From the NCBI GenBank assembly GCA_003136915.1, contig PLEB01000276.1, positions 1 through 8,779 of the forward strand: a DNA stretch of 8,779 bases. The letters are read 5' to 3'. The position numbers and the translations under genes were made by a program. The notes beneath the pieces were generated by a model, which was not told where the DNA came from, did no database searches, and saw only the letters and a list, made by a program, of their open reading frames with translations. The stretch is from Chitinophagaceae bacterium. Lineage in GTDB: Bacteria > Bacteroidota > Bacteroidia > Chitinophagales > Chitinophagaceae. Shown here one piece after another: positions 6,300 through 8,779 of this stretch (positions within the stretch are counted from its first letter, which is position 1; each line of letters opens with the position of its first letter).

Positions 6300-7277
6300 A
6301 TGGAAGAAAATTTATTTCCCGAAAGGACAGACCTGCAGGAATTCAGAGACACTCTCAACAGATTAAAATCGGAAATTGGAAAAGTTATCGTGGGCCAGAA
6401 CCAGATGATTGAGTTGTTGATCGCCGCTATTCTGGCAGACGGGCACGTTTTAATTGAAGGCGTGCCTGGCGTAGCGAAAACCCTTACTGCGAAATTACTC
6501 AGCCGTACGATTTCGGTTGGGTTTTCCCGGATCCAGTTTACGCCGGATCTCATGCCTGGCGATGTCATCGGCACTTCTGTGTTCAATCCCCGCGAACTTA
6601 TTTTCCAGTTCCGTGAGGGCCCGATTTTCAGCCATATAATCCTGATAGATGAGATCAACCGCGCACCCGCCAAAACACAGGCCGCGCTATTTGAAGTGAT
6701 GGAAGAGCGTCAGATAACGGTAGACGGGCAGACCATGAAAATGCAGCAACCCTTTCTGGTAGTGGCAACTCAGAATCCTATTGAGCAGGAAGGCACCTAT
6801 CATTTGCCGGAAGCACAGCTCGACCGGTTCCTCTTCAAGATCAGGGTAGATTATCCCAATGCGGAAGAGGAATTTGAGGTTGTGACCAAACACCATAATG
6901 CCAATGGTAACCATCTCGGTGACCAGGTGCAGCCAGTTTTGAATGCTACTATAATAGCTGCGCTGCGGCGTCAGGTAAGTGCTATCCATGTGGAAGAAAA
7001 ACTAATCCGGTATATCGTATCGCTCGTTGCTTCAACCAGGGAGCATAAATCCATTTACCTGGGTGCTTCCCCACGTGCCTCTATAGGGATATTGCAGGCT
7101 TCCAAAGCTATTGCAGCAATGAACGGAAGAGATTTCGTAGTGCCGGAAGATATACTTTACGTTGCTCCTTCCGTGTTGCGACACCGGCTGGTGCTGGCTC
7201 CCGAAAAAGAAATGGAAGGCGGAACGGCAGATGATGTGATCCGGGATTTGATTCAGTCAGCTGAAATTCCAAGATAA
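6300..7277 (+). CDS. MoxR-family AAA+ ATPase
   Basis: Cytoplasmic AAA+ ATPase of 325 residues, the normal MoxR length. The nucleotide site is complete: Walker A GVPGVAKT (54-61), Walker B IILIDE (113-118), sensor 1 Asn159 in ATQNP, an arginine-finger candidate Arg176 in AQLDRF, and sensor 2 Arg259 in ASPR. EGTYHLPEAQLDRF (164-177) and LGASPRAS (254-261) are MoxR hallmarks; a C-terminal lid covers about 225-325. MoxR proteins are regarded as chaperone-like ATPases that assemble or activate partner complexes, usually with a VWA protein. Adjacency to DUF58 places it in the broad MRP-type group. ATG 6300 is preceded by ATAAAGGTT, a good ribosome site. It follows DUF4350 by 5 bp and touches DUF58 with no gap. 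I give no symbol because moxR names a methanol-dehydrogenase locus gene that this is not. Confidence 0.95.
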   Translation: MEENLFPERTDLQEFRDTLNRLKSEIGKVIVGQNQMIELLIAAILADGHVLIEGVPGVAKTLTAKLLSRTISVGFSRIQFTPDLMPGDVIGTSVFNPRELIFQFREGPIFSHIILIDEINRAPAKTQAALFEVMEERQITVDGQTMKMQQPFLVVATQNPIEQEGTYHLPEAQLDRFLFKIRVDYPNAEEEFEVVTKHHNANGNHLGDQVQPVLNATIIAALRRQVSAIHVEEKLIRYIVSLVASTREHKSIYLGASPRASIGILQASKAIAAMNGRDFVVPEDILYVAPSVLRHRLVLAPEKEMEGGTADDVIRDLIQSAEIPR

Positions 7278-8627
7278 ATGATGAGTCTGATCAAACGATT
7301 CTATCTCTCCCTTTTCTTTGGCAAAAGGTTTTACCGGTTCCTGACGGTCGTAATCTGTTTGTTTGTCGTTTCTTATGGGTTGCCGGTTCTGTTTGGAATT
7401 GCGCAGCTTCTAATTTTGATTTTTGCTGCGGGTTGCACGCTGGACTGGCTGCTTCTTTTTTTAAATCGGGAAGCTGTTACAATAAAAAGGGAGTCGCCGG
7501 AAAGACTGAGTAACGGAGACGAAAATCAACTTCAGCTGGTTGCAAAAAACGATTATCCTTTTCCGGTAACGTTTCAGGTAATCGATGAACTTCCTGAACA
7601 GCTGCAGGTCCGTAATTTTCAGCTCAGCGGTATCCTGCGGCCGGGAGAGAAAAAAACATTGCCTTATTCAATCCACCCAAAAGAAAGGGGTGAATATATT
7701 TTCGGGAATATACATGCGTATTTGAAAAGCCCTTTGGGCCTGATCGTGCGTAGAAAAACTTTTTTCGCAAGGCAGGAGATCAAGGTATATCCAAGCTTTT
7801 TGCGGCTCCGGCAGTTTGAATTTTTGGCTCATATTACTGATCCGGGAAATCTTGGGTTCAAGCAGGTAAGGAAAACGGGCCATAGCCTGGAATTCGAACA
7901 AATAAGAGAATACGTCGCAGGCGACGATATCCGCAGCATCAACTGGAAGGCCACGGGAAGAACCGGTGGCCAGCTAATGATCAACAATTATGCGGATGAA
8001 AAAAGCCAGCAGGTATATTGCGTGATTGATAAAGGAAGGGTTATGAAAATGCCGTTTGAAGGATTGACCCTGCTGGACTATGCAGTGCATGCCACCCTCA
8101 TCCTCAGCGGAGTGGCGCTTTCAAGGCAGGACAAAGCAGGGCTGATCACCTTCGCAGAAAAAGGGGCGGAATTTATACCGGCCAATCATCGCGCCATTCA
8201 AATGAACAGCATTTTGAATGCGCTTTACAAATTGGAGACGCGGTTCCTGGAATCGGATTACGCATTTTTACACACGCTCATAAAAACACGGATACCCCAA
8301 AGAAGCCTCCTGATCCTCTTTACAAATTTTGAATCCCTGAATTCTTTGGGCAGACAGCTGCCATATTTCAGGAATATTTCAAAAAAACATTTACTGCTGG
8401 TTGTTTTTTTTGAAAACACTTCCCTCAAATCTCTGGCAGACGGAGACGCGGCCAACATCGAAGGCCTTTATGAAAAAGTGATTGCTGAAAAATTCATCCT
8501 CGAAAAAAAACTCATCGTAAAAGAATTGCATAGATATGGTATCCATGCGTTGCTAACGGTACCCGAAAAACTGACTGTAGACGTGGTAAACAAATATCTG
8601 CAGATCAAGGCAAGGCGCGAGATTTGA
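7278..8627 (+). CDS. DUF58 (VWA-like) membrane-anchored protein, MoxR partner
   Basis: 449 residues. Two hydrophobic segments (about 21-39 and 41-61) anchor it. Residues 65-175 form a beta-rich region with NDYPFPVTFQVIDELP (91-106) and RPGEKKTLPYSI (121-132). The DUF58 signature is clear: LEFEQIREYVAGDDIRSINW (204-223), followed by KATGRTGG (224-231). The C-terminal half is VWA-like: a strand ending YCVIDKG (247-253) and another at LLILFTN (344-350). The MIDAS metal motif appears degenerate: the DxSxS position reads DKGRV (251-255) and the later Asp position reads Asn350, so metal-dependent binding of the usual kind is doubtful. The stop of moxR (7275-7277) directly abuts ATG 7278; a second ATG at 7281 would remove only one residue. 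I infer that it couples MoxR to the membrane proteins encoded upstream. Confidence 0.93.
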   Translation: MMSLIKRFYLSLFFGKRFYRFLTVVICLFVVSYGLPVLFGIAQLLILIFAAGCTLDWLLLFLNREAVTIKRESPERLSNGDENQLQLVAKNDYPFPVTFQVIDELPEQLQVRNFQLSGILRPGEKKTLPYSIHPKERGEYIFGNIHAYLKSPLGLIVRRKTFFARQEIKVYPSFLRLRQFEFLAHITDPGNLGFKQVRKTGHSLEFEQIREYVAGDDIRSINWKATGRTGGQLMINNYADEKSQQVYCVIDKGRVMKMPFEGLTLLDYAVHATLILSGVALSRQDKAGLITFAEKGAEFIPANHRAIQMNSILNALYKLETRFLESDYAFLHTLIKTRIPQRSLLILFTNFESLNSLGRQLPYFRNISKKHLLLVVFFENTSLKSLADGDAANIEGLYEKVIAEKFILEKKLIVKELHRYGIHALLTVPEKLTVDVVNKYLQIKARREI

Positions 8628-8635
8628 ATTCTCCC

Positions 8636-8643
8636 TACATTTG
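8636..8643 (+). promoter_or_regulatory. Possible -7 box just before truB
   Basis: TACATTTG is an exact TAnnTTTG match ending five bases before the truB ATG. No TTTG lies 19-21 bp upstream; the nearest, at 8623-8626, is only 9 bp away. If used, transcription would begin almost at the start codon and give a leaderless or nearly leaderless message. A chance match is a serious alternative, with truB simply read from the upstream run. Confidence 0.27.
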
Positions 8644-8648
8644 ATGGT

Positions 8649-8779
8649 ATGGCAAATTCGTTTGAAACCGGACAGGTTATACTGATCAACAAGCCACTGC
8701 ACTGCACTTCAGCTGATATTGTGAAAGCAATCAGGAATCTCGTGCAGGTGAAAGTGGGGCATGCGGGCACTCTCGATCC
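8649..8779 (+). CDS. truB: tRNA pseudouridine-55 synthase, partial (3' end beyond the window)
   Basis: The N-terminal 43 codons of TruB, which converts uridine 55 to pseudouridine in the T-arm of tRNAs. The frame begins MANSFETGQVILINKP. It contains the family N-terminal motif in altered form, NKPLHCTSADIV (14-25), where relatives usually have K-P-x-G-x-T-S, and reaches the catalytic loop GHAGTLD (37-43), whose Asp43 is the nucleophile. The window cuts two bases later. ATG 8649 is chosen because the ATG at 8644 is in another frame that stops after 13 codons, and because 8649 gives the normal distance to the catalytic Asp. It sits 21 bp after DUF58 on the same strand. It is probably an ordinary tRNA-modification gene that happens to follow the MoxR cluster. 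Confidence 0.93.
   Translation, partial: MANSFETGQVILINKPLHCTSADIVKAIRNLVQVKVGHAGTLD

Noticed and set aside
2504..8627. The MoxR cluster as an anti-phage or ternary conflict system
   Set aside because: No nuclease, toxin, protease or nucleic-acid-binding effector is encoded, and the flanks are housekeeping genes with no sign of transfer.

Overview
The window looks like a chromosomal segment from a Bacteroidota bacterium, probably near the Chitinophagia/Sphingobacteriia. Four things point there: a promoter matching the Bacteroidota sigma consensus (TTTG, 21-bp spacer, TAnnTTTG); A-rich rather than Shine-Dalgarno leaders; a short, INS-less prolyl-tRNA synthetase ending in Tyr; and a Bacteroidota-style RDD / SpoIIM-like / DUF4129 / DUF4350 / MoxR / DUF58 neighbourhood. 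No RNA gene, mobile element, CRISPR array or long repeat was seen. No gene-free stretch exceeds about 155 bp.

Layout. Bases 1-344 (minus strand) hold the N-terminal part of a Tyr/Gly-rich lipoprotein that runs off the left edge. A 155-bp intergenic region with two opposing promoter candidates separates it from proS (500-1975, plus). Next is a small membrane protein of DUF5362 type (2045-2500, plus), which meets an RDD-family membrane protein (2504-3268, minus) tail to tail with 3 bp between stop codons. An 85-bp AT-rich divergent spacer then leads into a tight plus-strand run: SpoIIM-like membrane protein (3354-4319), DUF4129 protein (4337-5104), DUF4350 protein (5101-6294), MoxR AAA+ ATPase (6300-7277) and DUF58 protein (7278-8627). 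The start of truB (8649 to the window end) follows after 21 bp.

How the genes work together. The core is a MoxR/DUF58 module with its membrane partners. MoxR is a cytoplasmic AAA+ ATPase with all its key motifs. DUF58 is its usual VWA-like partner, here membrane-anchored and with a degenerate metal site. The DUF4129 and DUF4350 proteins each combine an N-terminal export signal, an extracytoplasmic part, one transmembrane helix and a cytoplasmic tail. SpoIIM-like and RDD are multi-pass membrane proteins. The layout suggests an inner-membrane assembly driven by MoxR, whose substrate cannot be read from the sequence. Gaps of -4 to 17 bp and a TTGA stop/start overlap support co-transcription and coupled translation. 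proS and truB are unrelated translation and tRNA-modification genes. The MoxR-centred membrane cluster is the best candidate for an under-described system, although the gene association itself is widespread.
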